DNA of 64,000 bases. Origin: Rhodospirillales bacterium. Lineage in GTDB: Bacteria; Pseudomonadota; Alphaproteobacteria; Rhodospirillales; WMHbin7. Where the stretch lies: positions 87,733 to 151,732 of the forward strand of contig JACRPC010000042.1 of assembly GCA_016214125.1 (NCBI GenBank). The letters are read 5' to 3'. The notes beneath the pieces are model-generated. The model was not told the origin of the DNA and ran no database searches. It saw nothing but the letters and a program-made list of their open reading frames with translations. Positions 8,245-16,350 of this stretch are shown here, one piece after another. Position 1 is the first letter of the stretch, and each line of letters starts with the position of its first letter. The translations under genes and the position numbers were made by a program.

Positions 8245-9399
8245 ATGAAAATTCTCGTTCTGGGCGGCGACGGTTATCTCGGATGGCCGACGGCAATGTA
8301 TTTTTCGCGGCTGGGCCATGATGTCATGGCCGTCGACAACTTCGTCAAGAGGCGCATTGAGATCGAAGAGGGAATCGAGCCGCTGGAGCCCCTGCTCACG
8401 CTCCATCGCCGCATTGCGCTCTGGGAGGCGACGACCGGCCACAAGATCAGGCTGGCGGTGGGCGATCTCTTGAATCATCGCATGGTGTATGACCTGCTTG
8501 AGCATTTCACGCCGGACGCCATCATTCATTATGCCGAGCAGCCCTCTGCGCCCTATTCGATGGAAAGCCGCGACAAGGCGGTGTTCACGCAGCACAACAA
8601 TGTGATCGGTACGCTCAATCTTCTGTTCGCCATGAAGCGCCACTGCCCCGAGGCGCATCTGATCAAGTTGGGCACGATGGGAGAATACGGCACACCCAAC
8701 ATCGATATCGAAGAGGGCTACATTACCATCACCCACAATGGGCGCGTCGATACGCTGCCCTTCCCCAAACAGCCGGGCAGTTTTTACCATCTCTCGAAGG
8801 TTCACGATTCCGCCAATATCCTTTTCGCGTGCCGCACTTGGGGCCTTCGGGCGACCGATCTCAACCAGGGCGTGGTTTACGGCATCGAGACGGATGAGAC
8901 GAAGCTTAAACCTGGTCTGCACACCGCCTTCCATTACGATGCGGTTTTTGGAACGGTGCTGAACCGCTTTTGCGTTCAGGCCGTGGCGGGGGCGCCGCTG
9001 ACCGTCTACGGATCGGGCGGACAGACTCGCGGCTTCTTGAATATTCGCGACACCATTCAGTGCGTCGATCTGGCGACGCAAAACCCGGCCGATATCGGGG
9101 AATGCCGCGTCTATAACCAGCTAACCGAGGTCTTCTCGGTCTTGGAACTCACCAAGCTTGTCGAGGTGGCGGGCAAGAAGCTGGGCATTGAGGTAAGAAT
9201 CGATCATATTGCCAATCCGCGCGTCGAGAAAGAAGAGCACTATTACAATCCCAAACACACCAAGTTGATCGACCTGGGGCTGAAGCCGCACCTTCTCTCC
9301 GACGTTCTCGTTGAGCAGATGATCGGGCATATCCAGACGGTGCGCGATCAGATCAACCTTTCGACCTTCAAGCCCACCATCAAGTGGCGCGAGAAATAG
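8245..9399 (+). CDS. sqdB: UDP-sulfoquinovose synthase homologue (SQD1/SqdB/Agl3 type)
   Basis: The 384-residue short-chain dehydrogenase-like enzyme follows the plant SQD1 sequence closely from end to end as I remember it: LGGDGYLGWPTA, SAPYSM, TQHNNVIGTLN, KLGTMGEYGTPNIDIEEGY, SFYHLSKVHDS, ATDLNQGVVYG, YDAVFGT and EEHYYNPKHTKL. The catalytic residues of Arabidopsis SQD1 (Thr145, Tyr182, Lys186) correspond to T144, Y181 and K185. SQD1 converts UDP-glucose plus sulfite to UDP-sulfoquinovose using bound NAD. There is no sulfolipid glycosyltransferase obviously paired with it, and the next gene (an amidotransferase) overlaps it, so use in a glycan rather than in sulfolipid is likely. A 66-base gap separates it from the radical SAM gene. 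Confidence 0.9.
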   Translation: MKILVLGGDGYLGWPTAMYFSRLGHDVMAVDNFVKRRIEIEEGIEPLEPLLTLHRRIALWEATTGHKIRLAVGDLLNHRMVYDLLEHFTPDAIIHYAEQPSAPYSMESRDKAVFTQHNNVIGTLNLLFAMKRHCPEAHLIKLGTMGEYGTPNIDIEEGYITITHNGRVDTLPFPKQPGSFYHLSKVHDSANILFACRTWGLRATDLNQGVVYGIETDETKLKPGLHTAFHYDAVFGTVLNRFCVQAVAGAPLTVYGSGGQTRGFLNIRDTIQCVDLATQNPADIGECRVYNQLTEVFSVLELTKLVEVAGKKLGIEVRIDHIANPRVEKEEHYYNPKHTKLIDLGLKPHLLSDVLVEQMIGHIQTVRDQINLSTFKPTIKWREK

Positions 9400-10628
9400 G
9401 GATTTCCGGGTTGAGCGCACATCCTGGCGAGAATCAAGGAACCCTGTTCGGGCTGCCCGCCGAGGTTCGCTTCTGCAAGCGGTGCGTGATCTCGAATCAG
9501 CGCCCTTCGGCTGCGGTCGAGTTCCGCAATCGCAACGCCAAAGATGTGATCGCCTTCGATGAGGAAGGCGTTTGCTCCGCTTGCCGCTTCCACGAATTGA
9601 AATATGGCGGCATCGATTGGGACGAGCGCCAACGGATGCTGCTCGATCTGCTGGACCGTCACCGCAGCCGCGATGGCGGCTACGACATCATCGTTCCCGG
9701 CTCGGGCGGCAAGGACAGCGTTTACGTCGCCCATGTGCTGAAACACAAATACGGCATGCACCCGCTGACGGTGACGTGGCCGCCGCATCTTTATACGGAC
9801 ATTGGGCGGCGCAATTTCGACGCCTGGCTGGATACGGGCTTCGACAATGTGACGTTCCACCCCAACGGCAAGGTGCACCGCGAGCTGACCCGCTTCGCCT
9901 TTCTTAACCTCCTGCATCCCTTCCAGCCCTTCATCCTGGGCCAAAAGCAGATCGGCCCTAAGATGGCGCTGAAATACGGCGTGAAACTTGTGATGTATGG
10001 AGAGAGTCAGGCCGAAGGTGGCACCAATATGCAAGAAGGCCTGCGGCCTGCGATGAATCCGAAATATTATTCGATTCCGAAGGCCGAGCGTTCAAGCCTG
10101 CGCGTCGGCGGCTTGGGATTGGACGAGCTGTTGGCGCGGGGCCTAACTTCCTCGGACCTCCTGCCCTATGTCCCCGCCGCCTTGGAGGATGTTCTGGAGG
10201 CCGCAGTCGAGGTCCACCATATGGGTTTCTATGAGCGCTGGGTTCCCCAGGAGAAGTATTACTACGCCGCCGAGCATTGCGGGTTTAAGCCGAACCCGGA
10301 GCGCAGCGAGGGTACCTATTCGAAATATTCCAGCCTAGACGACAAGATCGACGGCTTTCACTATTACACAACCTACATCAAATTCGGCATTGGCCGGGCG
10401 ACCTACGACGCGGCCCAGGAAATCCGCAATGGCCACCTGACGCGCGACGAGGGAATAGCCCTGGTCAATCGCTATGACGGCGAGTTTCCGAAAAAGTATT
10501 TTCCAGAATTCCTCGACTACATCGGCATCGACGAGGATACGTTCTGGAAAAGCATCGACGCCTGCCGCTCCCCCCACTTATGGTGTAAAGAGGGGAATGA
10601 CTGGGTGCTGCGTCACAAGGTCGCGTGA
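9384..10628 (+). CDS. N-acetyl sugar amidotransferase, WbpG/PseA/LegX family (copy A)
   Basis: This 414-residue protein has the family's zinc-knuckle-like CKRC...CSAC pairs near the N-terminus and an ATP-pyrophosphatase PP-loop SGGKDS at residues 107-112 (GTG 9384 numbering). Conserved C-terminal YSKYSSLDDKIDGFHYY follows. Such enzymes activate an acetamido group with ATP and use ammonia to form an acetamidino group on sugars such as ManNAc3NA or nonulosonates. The start is either GTG 9384 (overlapping sqdB by 16 bases) or TTG 9411; a GGG run precedes the TTG. It ends in a GTGA overlap with a HisF-like gene, its probable ammonia-channelling partner. Confidence 0.88.
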   Translation: MAREIGISGLSAHPGENQGTLFGLPAEVRFCKRCVISNQRPSAAVEFRNRNAKDVIAFDEEGVCSACRFHELKYGGIDWDERQRMLLDLLDRHRSRDGGYDIIVPGSGGKDSVYVAHVLKHKYGMHPLTVTWPPHLYTDIGRRNFDAWLDTGFDNVTFHPNGKVHRELTRFAFLNLLHPFQPFILGQKQIGPKMALKYGVKLVMYGESQAEGGTNMQEGLRPAMNPKYYSIPKAERSSLRVGGLGLDELLARGLTSSDLLPYVPAALEDVLEAAVEVHHMGFYERWVPQEKYYYAAEHCGFKPNPERSEGTYSKYSSLDDKIDGFHYYTTYIKFGIGRATYDAAQEIRNGHLTRDEGIALVNRYDGEFPKKYFPEFLDYIGIDEDTFWKSIDACRSPHLWCKEGNDWVLRHKVA

Positions 10629-11413
10629 GCCCGATTCCCATTATTCGCCCATCGCCTCTCCTTCGTATCGCAGCCCGGCTGGACGTGAAGGGCCCTAACG
10701 TCGTCAAGGGCATTCACTTTGAAGGGTTGCGCGTTGTCGGCAAGCCCGGCGAGCTTTCGGCGAAATATCAGGAGCAGGGGATCGATGAAATCATCTTCAT
10801 CGATACCGTCGCCTCGCTCTATGGCCGCAACACCATCCTCGACGCCGTGCGCGAGGCGGCGCACGGTGTTTTCGTGCCGATGACGGTGGGCGGCGGCATT
10901 CGCACGCTAGACGACATCAAGAGCGTCTTGCGCGCCGGGGCGGATAAGGTGGCCATCAATACGGCCGCCACCAGCCGCCCCGCCTTCCTCTCGGAAGCCG
11001 CTCGGGCCTTTGGCAGCCAATGCGTCGTGCTTTCCGTCGAGGCGAAGCGCCAGGGCGGCGCCGGCTGGGAGGCCTATTCCGACAATGGCCGCGAGCCCAC
11101 GGGCCGCAATGTTCTCGACTGGGTCACCGAAGCGGAAGCACTCGGCGTTGGGGAGATTCTGCTTACCTCCATCGACCGGGATGGGACCCGGTCAGGTTTC
11201 GACATCGAGCTTCTCGAGGCGGTGCGCGCCCGCACGACGGTGCCGCTCGTCGCCTGCGGAGGGGCGGGAGCGGCTGGGCATGCGCTTCGGCTGCTGGAGC
11301 GCGTCAGCGTCGAATCGCTCGCCTGCGCCTCGTTATTCCACTACGGCCTGTGCCGCGTCGAAGACGTTAAGATCCAGCTTGGCAAGGCCGGCTACCGCAC
11401 GCGGCCGGTTTAG
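10625..11413 (+). CDS. hisF: HisF-like (beta/alpha)8 protein (copy A), sugar-amidination type
   Basis: A 262-residue HisF-family barrel with phosphate-site motifs TVGGGIRTLDD and GADKVAINTAA, and LTSIDRDGT. The first catalytic Asp of histidine-pathway HisF (D11, in LDVK) is retained as D20, but the second (D130) is Glu139 in SVEAKR. That change plus the GTGA overlap with a WbpG-family gene argue for a role in ammonia transfer to the sugar amidotransferase rather than imidazole glycerol phosphate synthesis. No HisH gene is directly adjacent; the nearest is at 12522 beyond a glycosyltransferase. Of the three copies it is the closest to true HisF. Confidence 0.88.
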   Translation: MSPIPIIRPSPLLRIAARLDVKGPNVVKGIHFEGLRVVGKPGELSAKYQEQGIDEIIFIDTVASLYGRNTILDAVREAAHGVFVPMTVGGGIRTLDDIKSVLRAGADKVAINTAATSRPAFLSEAARAFGSQCVVLSVEAKRQGGAGWEAYSDNGREPTGRNVLDWVTEAEALGVGEILLTSIDRDGTRSGFDIELLEAVRARTTVPLVACGGAGAAGHALRLLERVSVESLACASLFHYGLCRVEDVKIQLGKAGYRTRPV

Positions 11414-11415
11414 GC

Positions 11416-12525
11416 ATGGCCTCTTCCGGCTCCCGGCGCTTCCTCTACCTGTTCAAGGCGGGCCGGCGCGAACGCCTTTCCGGCCCGGACGAGTTCCCGA
11501 GCGATTTCTTTTACGGCTATATCGAGCTTCGGGCGGGCGGGTACCCAGTCGACTATCTAGACGAGCGCGATCTGGCGCCGGAAGGCCAGACACCGCATTT
11601 CAGCCGGCTGGTGGCAAGGCTTGCCGCGCGCTTCGCACCATGGCTGCCCTTCGCCCTGGGCTATTGCTTTGTGCTGGGCCGTTTTCAAGCAAGGCGGCGG
11701 CTTAACCAGAGCCGCGCGCTGATCGCCACCACGAACACCTTCGGCTATTGCCTGGCCATCTTGCGGCGGCTGGGACTGATCCGGGTGCCCGTGTACTTCA
11801 TCGCAATGGGCGCCATTCCGCTTGAGCTGTCCGGGTGGCAAAGGCGGATTCTCAGGTGGCTGCTTGGCGCGACCCGGCTGGTGGTCATCTCGGAAGGCGA
11901 GCGCGGCGAGCTGTCGCGGGAATTGCCGGGACAGACCATTCACCTTCTGCCCTTCGGTGTCGATGAGACATTCTGGGCGCCTGGCCCTTGCGAGCCATCC
12001 TCCCCTTTCGCCCTGGCGATTGGCAACGACGGCCATCGCGACTGGGCGGCGCTGGTCGCCGCGTGGCGCCCTGAGTTTCCGCTGCTGAAAATCCTTACCT
12101 CGCTTCCGGTGCCCGGCTCTGCGCCGAATATCGAGGTGGTGCGCGCAGATTGGCGGCACCAGCACCTGTCCGACGCGCAGATTCGCAACCTCGTGCGCCA
12201 GGCTCTTTTTGTCGTCCTGCCGCTCCGCCAAACGGTTCAGCCTTCCGGTCAAAGCGTCTGTCTTCAAGCGATGTCCTGCGCCAAGGCAGTGATTTTAAGC
12301 AGCATTCTTGGGCTCTGGGATCGCCAGGCCTTGCGCCACGAGGAAACCTGCTTGCTCGTTCCCCCTGCCGATGCCGGCGCCTTGACCCTGGCTGTGCGGC
12401 GGTTGCTCGGCGATGAATCACTGCGCCGCAAAATTGGCGAAGCCGCGCGCCAGGAAATCGTTTCCCGCCTGAATGCCCTGGGAATGTCCCAGCAGATGCG
12501 GCGCATATTGGAGGACGATCCATGA
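11416..12525 (+). CDS. Glycosyltransferase family 4-like protein
   Basis: The 369-residue protein has a GT-B architecture. The N-terminal half has FLYLFKAGRRERLSGPDEFP and later YFIAMGAIP; the linker LLPFGVDETFW is typical of the GT4 interdomain region. In the C-terminal donor domain the usual EX7E motif appears degenerate: around QPSGQSVCLQAMSCAKAV the expected acidic residues are Gln. It starts three bases after the HisF-like gene and overlaps the HisH-like gene by ATGA, so it sits inside the amidination block. The donor could be the amidinated sugar. Acceptor unknown. Confidence 0.78.
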   Translation: MASSGSRRFLYLFKAGRRERLSGPDEFPSDFFYGYIELRAGGYPVDYLDERDLAPEGQTPHFSRLVARLAARFAPWLPFALGYCFVLGRFQARRRLNQSRALIATTNTFGYCLAILRRLGLIRVPVYFIAMGAIPLELSGWQRRILRWLLGATRLVVISEGERGELSRELPGQTIHLLPFGVDETFWAPGPCEPSSPFALAIGNDGHRDWAALVAAWRPEFPLLKILTSLPVPGSAPNIEVVRADWRHQHLSDAQIRNLVRQALFVVLPLRQTVQPSGQSVCLQAMSCAKAVILSSILGLWDRQALRHEETCLLVPPADAGALTLAVRRLLGDESLRRKIGEAARQEIVSRLNALGMSQQMRRILEDDP

Positions 12526-13139
12526 TCATCGGCATCGTGGATTACGGCATGGGCAATCTGGCCTCGGTTGCAGGGGCCATCGAACGGCTTGGCCATACGC
12601 CCCTGGTCACGACGCTGCGAGATGAGCTGGACAAAGCGGATCGCCTTATCCTGCCCGGTGTCGGAGCTTTCGCCGACGCTATGGATGAGCTGCGCCGGCG
12701 CAATCTTGTCGAAACGCTTCACGATCTTGTCTTTGAGCGCCAAAGGCCTCTTCTTGGCATCTGTCTCGGCGCCCAGCTTCTTACCCTCGAAAGCGACGAG
12801 TTCGGCCACAACAGGGGCCTGGGCTGGCTTAAGGCGCGCACGCTGCGCCTTGCGCCTTCCGATCCCGCCCTGCGCGTGCCGCATGTCGGCTGGAACGATC
12901 TGTTTCCCCTGCAAGACAGCCCCTTGTTGAGGGATGTGCCGCCGGGTAGCCTGTTCTACTACGTCCACAGCTATTGCATCAGGGCGGACGAACCGGGGAT
13001 CGTTGTCGGCGAGTGCGATTACGGCGGACGCTTTGCCGCGGTCCTTCAGTCGGGCAACATTTGCGCCACGCAGTTCCATCCGGAAAAGAGCCAGAAGCCG
13101 GGATTGCAGATTCTGCGCAACTTCATCGAGCGGACCTGA
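12522..13139 (+). CDS. hisH: HisH-like class I glutamine amidotransferase (copy B)
   Basis: A 205-residue glutaminase of the HisH family, releasing ammonia from glutamine. The catalytic triad is intact: C81 in GICLGAQLL, and H186 and E188 in TQFHPEKS. It begins IIGIVDYGMGNLASV, the family N-terminus, and PHVGWNDL is present. It overlaps the upstream glycosyltransferase (ATGA) and lies six bases before a HisF-like gene that lacks a histidine-pathway catalytic Asp. I infer a glutaminase subunit for sugar amidination, as in the WbpG-HisH2-HisF2 system of Pseudomonas O-antigen. Confidence 0.92.
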   Translation: MIIGIVDYGMGNLASVAGAIERLGHTPLVTTLRDELDKADRLILPGVGAFADAMDELRRRNLVETLHDLVFERQRPLLGICLGAQLLTLESDEFGHNRGLGWLKARTLRLAPSDPALRVPHVGWNDLFPLQDSPLLRDVPPGSLFYYVHSYCIRADEPGIVVGECDYGGRFAAVLQSGNICATQFHPEKSQKPGLQILRNFIERT

Positions 13140-13145
13140 CGGCGC

Positions 13146-13904
13146 ATGGTCCGTAAACGTCTGGTGACCGTGCTGACGTTCCAAGACGGGGTGTTGTTTC
13201 GCACCAAGATGTTTCAGCCGGACTACCGCTACACGCAGAATTTTGTCGATGCCTCCCTGATCGACGAGATCGTGGCGCTCGATATTTCCCGGAGCGTGCC
13301 AGGGAGGCCGGCCGGCCGGCGAGACGAATTTGCCGCCGTCATTGACCGGTTGGCGCGTAGGTGTTTCGTGCCGCTTGCCACAGGGGGCGGGATTAGAACA
13401 ATTGAGGATGTCGTCTGGCATATGAAGCGCGGCGCGGACAAGGTTATCGTCAATTCGGGGGCGATCGACGACCCTTCTCTGATTGGAAGGATCGCGCAGC
13501 AATATGGCTCTCAATGCGTCGTCGTCTCCATCGACGCCAAGTCGCGCCCGGCTGGTGGCTGGGAAGTGTTCGCCGATTGTGGCCAAAGGGCTACGGGGCT
13601 TGACGTCACCTCCTGGGCGAAGCGCGCCCAGGAGGAAGGGGCGGGCGAGGTTTTTCTTACGTCTATTGACCGTGACGGCTCGCTGGAGGGCTATGACCTT
13701 GACCTCTCGCGCCGTGTCGCGGATTCCTTGACCATACCGGTTCTGATTTGCGGCGGCGCGGGCAACTGGCAGCATTTCGTTGATGGCGTCCTGATCGGCG
13801 GCGCCTCGGCGGTGTGCACGGCCAACATCTACCACTTCACCGAAGCCAGCGTGCAGAGCGCCAAGAAATTCATGAGCAGCGCCGGGATACCGGTGCGAAT
13901 CTGA
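13146..13904 (+). CDS. hisF: HisF-like (beta/alpha)8 protein (copy B), sugar-amidination type
   Basis: A 252-residue HisF-family protein with ATGGGIRTIED, GADKVIVNSGA and LTSIDRDGS. The position equivalent to catalytic Asp11 of HisF is Thr11 (VLTFQDG), while the second Asp is kept as D130 (SIDAKS). The loss makes imidazole glycerol phosphate synthase activity improbable and fits the HisF2-type ammonia-tunnel proteins of sugar amidotransferase systems. It is paired with the HisH-like gene six bases upstream. A 59-base gap with a GGAG ribosome binding site separates it from the methyltransferase at 13964. Confidence 0.9.
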   Translation: MVRKRLVTVLTFQDGVLFRTKMFQPDYRYTQNFVDASLIDEIVALDISRSVPGRPAGRRDEFAAVIDRLARRCFVPLATGGGIRTIEDVVWHMKRGADKVIVNSGAIDDPSLIGRIAQQYGSQCVVVSIDAKSRPAGGWEVFADCGQRATGLDVTSWAKRAQEEGAGEVFLTSIDRDGSLEGYDLDLSRRVADSLTIPVLICGGAGNWQHFVDGVLIGGASAVCTANIYHFTEASVQSAKKFMSSAGIPVRI

Positions 13905-13963
13905 CGGCCTTCATCCTCACGGATACCCTTCCAGTCCCCAATTCGCAGCAAGCGGAGTAGGCC

Positions 13964-14881
13964 ATGCCGGTTACGGAGCAATTTTCAAATTTTCCCTGCG
14001 ATGTTTGTGGCTCCGACGACGCCGCGGAAATCGATGTTGCGCGGGGCTATACAAACAACCAGCCGCTGCATGTTTGCAAAGCTTGCGGCTTCGTCTATGT
14101 TCGCTCTCGCCGGTCGGCGGAGCGCATCGCCCAGGCCTGGAGCAAGGAAATCTATCAGCACGCCTACACGGCTCATGTCCCCGCGGTGAAGGCGCGCCAG
14201 ACATTCGTCGCCGATTTTTTGGACTCAGCGACAGGTCTCAAGGGCAAGAGTCTCTGCGACATCGGAGGCGGCGAGGGGCAGTTCCTCGGCATCGCTCGCG
14301 ACCAGTACGGTGCCAACGTGTTTTGCATTGAGCCTTCGCCGGTCAATGGCAAGGCGCTCGCGGCACAGGGTATCGACCATTTTGTGGGCACGATTGAAGA
14401 TTATGCCGCCGCCAACCGGCCGCGGAAGTTCGACGTGGTTACCATCATGTGGACGCTGGAGAATTGCCAGTCCTGCAGGGCGATGCTGGTGGCGGCGTAC
14501 CACATCGTCAAGGAGGGCGGATTGATTTGCGTCGCCACCGGCAGCCGCATACTCGTGCCGTTCAAGAAGCCCCTGAATTACTATCTAAGCGACAACGCTG
14601 CCGACACGCACGCCTTTCGGTTCTCGGCCAATTCCCTGCGGAATCTGCTTGCGGCTGTGGGCTTTTCCTTTCACGGCGTCAACCGCTATATCGACAACGA
14701 CATTTTGTGCATGGTGGCAAAGAAGAACCCGCAGGCCTCCCAGGAAGACCTGCACCGCGACGATTGGCGCGAGATCGCTGATTTCTTCCGCCGCTGGGAC
14801 AAAGAAACCCGGGATCATTACTGGAATGGCGAGGCGGTCGATACGCGGGTCGTGCCCGAGGCTGGGCAGAAGGCTAGGTGA
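13964..14881 (+). CDS. Class I SAM methyltransferase with N-terminal zinc-binding motif
   Basis: This 305-residue protein opens with two Cys pairs (CDVCGSDD and CKACGFVY, residues about 12-50), a zinc ribbon common to sugar methyltransferases of the Methyltransf_13/23 type. The SAM loop CDIGGGEGQFLG lies near residue 100. The substrate is presumably an NDP-sugar or glycan. It sits between the two HisH-HisF pairs. GGAG precedes the ATG at good spacing, and the next gene starts 36 bases after its stop. Confidence 0.83.
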   Translation: MPVTEQFSNFPCDVCGSDDAAEIDVARGYTNNQPLHVCKACGFVYVRSRRSAERIAQAWSKEIYQHAYTAHVPAVKARQTFVADFLDSATGLKGKSLCDIGGGEGQFLGIARDQYGANVFCIEPSPVNGKALAAQGIDHFVGTIEDYAAANRPRKFDVVTIMWTLENCQSCRAMLVAAYHIVKEGGLICVATGSRILVPFKKPLNYYLSDNAADTHAFRFSANSLRNLLAAVGFSFHGVNRYIDNDILCMVAKKNPQASQEDLHRDDWREIADFFRRWDKETRDHYWNGEAVDTRVVPEAGQKAR

Positions 14882-14917
14882 GGTGGTTCACGCCGTGCGG
14901 ACTTCACGAGGCGCAGT

Positions 14918-15547
14918 TTGATCGCCATCATCGACTACACCGTCGGCAATCTTCGCTCGGTTGCCAATGCCTTTGAGCATCTTGGCGTTCAGGCCTTCAT
15001 TGCGAACAGGCCGGATGAGCTTCGAGAGGCGAGCGCCATCGTACTGCCTGGTGTTGGGGCGTTTGCCAGCGGCATGTCTCACTTGAAGCGTCTTGGTTTT
15101 GATGAGGCGCTTGAGCGGGAGGTGAGGGACGGCGGCAAGCCCTTCCTTGGCATTTGCCTGGGTATGCAGCTCCTGGCCACGCGGGGCATGGAACATGGCG
15201 CGCATGCCGGGCTGAATTGGGTTTCGGGAACGGTGGAACTTCTTCGTGTGCCCGAGAACAGCCCGCAATTGCGCATCCCCCACATTGGCTGGAACGACGT
15301 GCAAATGGTGAGCGAGGGTGGTCTTTTTCGAGGTTTCACAGCGTCTGAGGATTTTTATTTCGTCCACTCCTATGTTCTCAAACCGAACGATCCGGCGGTC
15401 GTCGCAGGCACATGTTTGCACAGCGAGCCTTTCGCGGCGGCAATTGAGACCGCAAATATCTGTGCCGTTCAATTTCATCCGGAAAAAAGCCATCGTGCGG
15501 GGCTCCAGCTCTTGCGCAACTGGGCGGAAATGACCGGGCAATGCTGA
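14918..15547 (+). CDS. hisH: HisH-like class I glutamine amidotransferase (copy C)
   Basis: A 209-residue HisH homologue with a complete triad: C80 in GICLGMQLL, H187 and E189 in VQFHPEKS. Its start is a TTG at 14918 preceded by AGG; the protein then reads IAIIDYTVGNLRSVANAF, the family N-terminus. It overlaps the next HisF-like gene by seven bases. It is the second glutaminase in the window and belongs to the hisH-hisF-wbpG set ending at 17567. Confidence 0.92.
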   Translation: MIAIIDYTVGNLRSVANAFEHLGVQAFIANRPDELREASAIVLPGVGAFASGMSHLKRLGFDEALEREVRDGGKPFLGICLGMQLLATRGMEHGAHAGLNWVSGTVELLRVPENSPQLRIPHIGWNDVQMVSEGGLFRGFTASEDFYFVHSYVLKPNDPAVVAGTCLHSEPFAAAIETANICAVQFHPEKSHRAGLQLLRNWAEMTGQC

Positions 15548-16350
15548 AACACCGCTTGATTCCCGTATTACTGCTCAAGAACGGCGCCCTGGTGCGCAGC
15601 AGCCGCTTTTCCTTTCATCAGGTGATTGGCGATCCCGTCAACAAGGTCGAGCGCTTCAACGAGTGGAGCGTGGACGAGCTAATCTACTTGGACATCAGCC
15701 GCGAGGCGGTTTACAACCGCAGCCGGTCCGACATTCGTGTCGAGCAGCTTTCGGACCCGCTCGCCATCTTGCGGCGCGTCAGCAAGACCTGCTTCATGCC
15801 TCTGACCTGGGGCGGCAGATTGCGGACGGTCGATGACATGCGGGCTTGCTTCCTGCATGGCGCCGATAAGGTAACCTTGAACTCTCAAGCCGTGCGCACG
15901 CCCGATCTCATTGTGCAGGGCGCTAAGGCCTTTGGCAGCCAGGCCGTTCTCGTCAGCATTGATGTAAAACGTATCGACGGCGCCTATCGGGTCTTCGTCG
16001 ATTGCGGAGGCGCCGACAGCGGCCGGGAGGCCCTGGAATGGGCGCGTGAGGCGGAATCTCGCGGCGCGGGCGAGATCTTGTTGCAGGAAATCGATCGCGA
16101 CGGCATGGCCACGGGCTATGGCTTGGATTTAATTCATGACATCTCACGCGCCGTCTCCATTCCGGTTATCGCCTGCAGTGGTGTCGGTAAGTACGAAGAT
16201 TTCGCGAAGGGCATTGAGGCGGGCGCTTCCGCCGTGGCCGCCGCCAACATCTTTCACTTCAAGGAACTCTCGGACAGGAACGCCAAGCGCGCCATGGCTA
16301 AGGCCCGATGCAATGTCCGCCTCAGCAACATACCGGGGAAACCGTTGTGA
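15541..16350 (+). CDS. hisF: HisF-like (beta/alpha)8 protein (copy C), sugar-amidination type
   Basis: The 269-residue protein belongs to the HisF family but is divergent. The Asp11-equivalent is Leu11 (VLLLKNG), the second Asp is kept (D141 in SIDVKR), and TWGGRLRTVDD replaces the canonical glycine-rich TVGGGI. LQEIDRDGMATGYG and the late phosphate-site GASAVAAANIFHF are present. It overlaps the HisH-like gene upstream and the WbpG-family gene downstream (GTGA), giving a compact three-gene amidination module. Histidine-pathway function is unlikely. Confidence 0.9.
   Translation: MLKHRLIPVLLLKNGALVRSSRFSFHQVIGDPVNKVERFNEWSVDELIYLDISREAVYNRSRSDIRVEQLSDPLAILRRVSKTCFMPLTWGGRLRTVDDMRACFLHGADKVTLNSQAVRTPDLIVQGAKAFGSQAVLVSIDVKRIDGAYRVFVDCGGADSGREALEWAREAESRGAGEILLQEIDRDGMATGYGLDLIHDISRAVSIPVIACSGVGKYEDFAKGIEAGASAVAAANIFHFKELSDRNAKRAMAKARCNVRLSNIPGKPL

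Noticed and set aside
8245..9399. Ordinary NDP-sugar epimerase in place of UDP-sulfoquinovose synthase
   Set aside because: Generic epimerases do not share the GTMGEYGTPNIDIEEGY, TQHNNVIGT and EEHYYNPKHTKL motifs, which match SQD1 throughout.
12264..13835. Long open frame on the minus strand across the HisH-B/HisF-B region
   Set aside because: It is antisense to two genes with complete HisH and HisF motifs; high GC keeps the opposite strand open. The translation shows no domain pattern.
10625..16350. HisF and HisH genes read as a histidine biosynthesis cluster
   Set aside because: No hisA, hisB, hisD or other his genes are present, catalytic Asp residues are altered, and they are interleaved with sugar amidotransferases.
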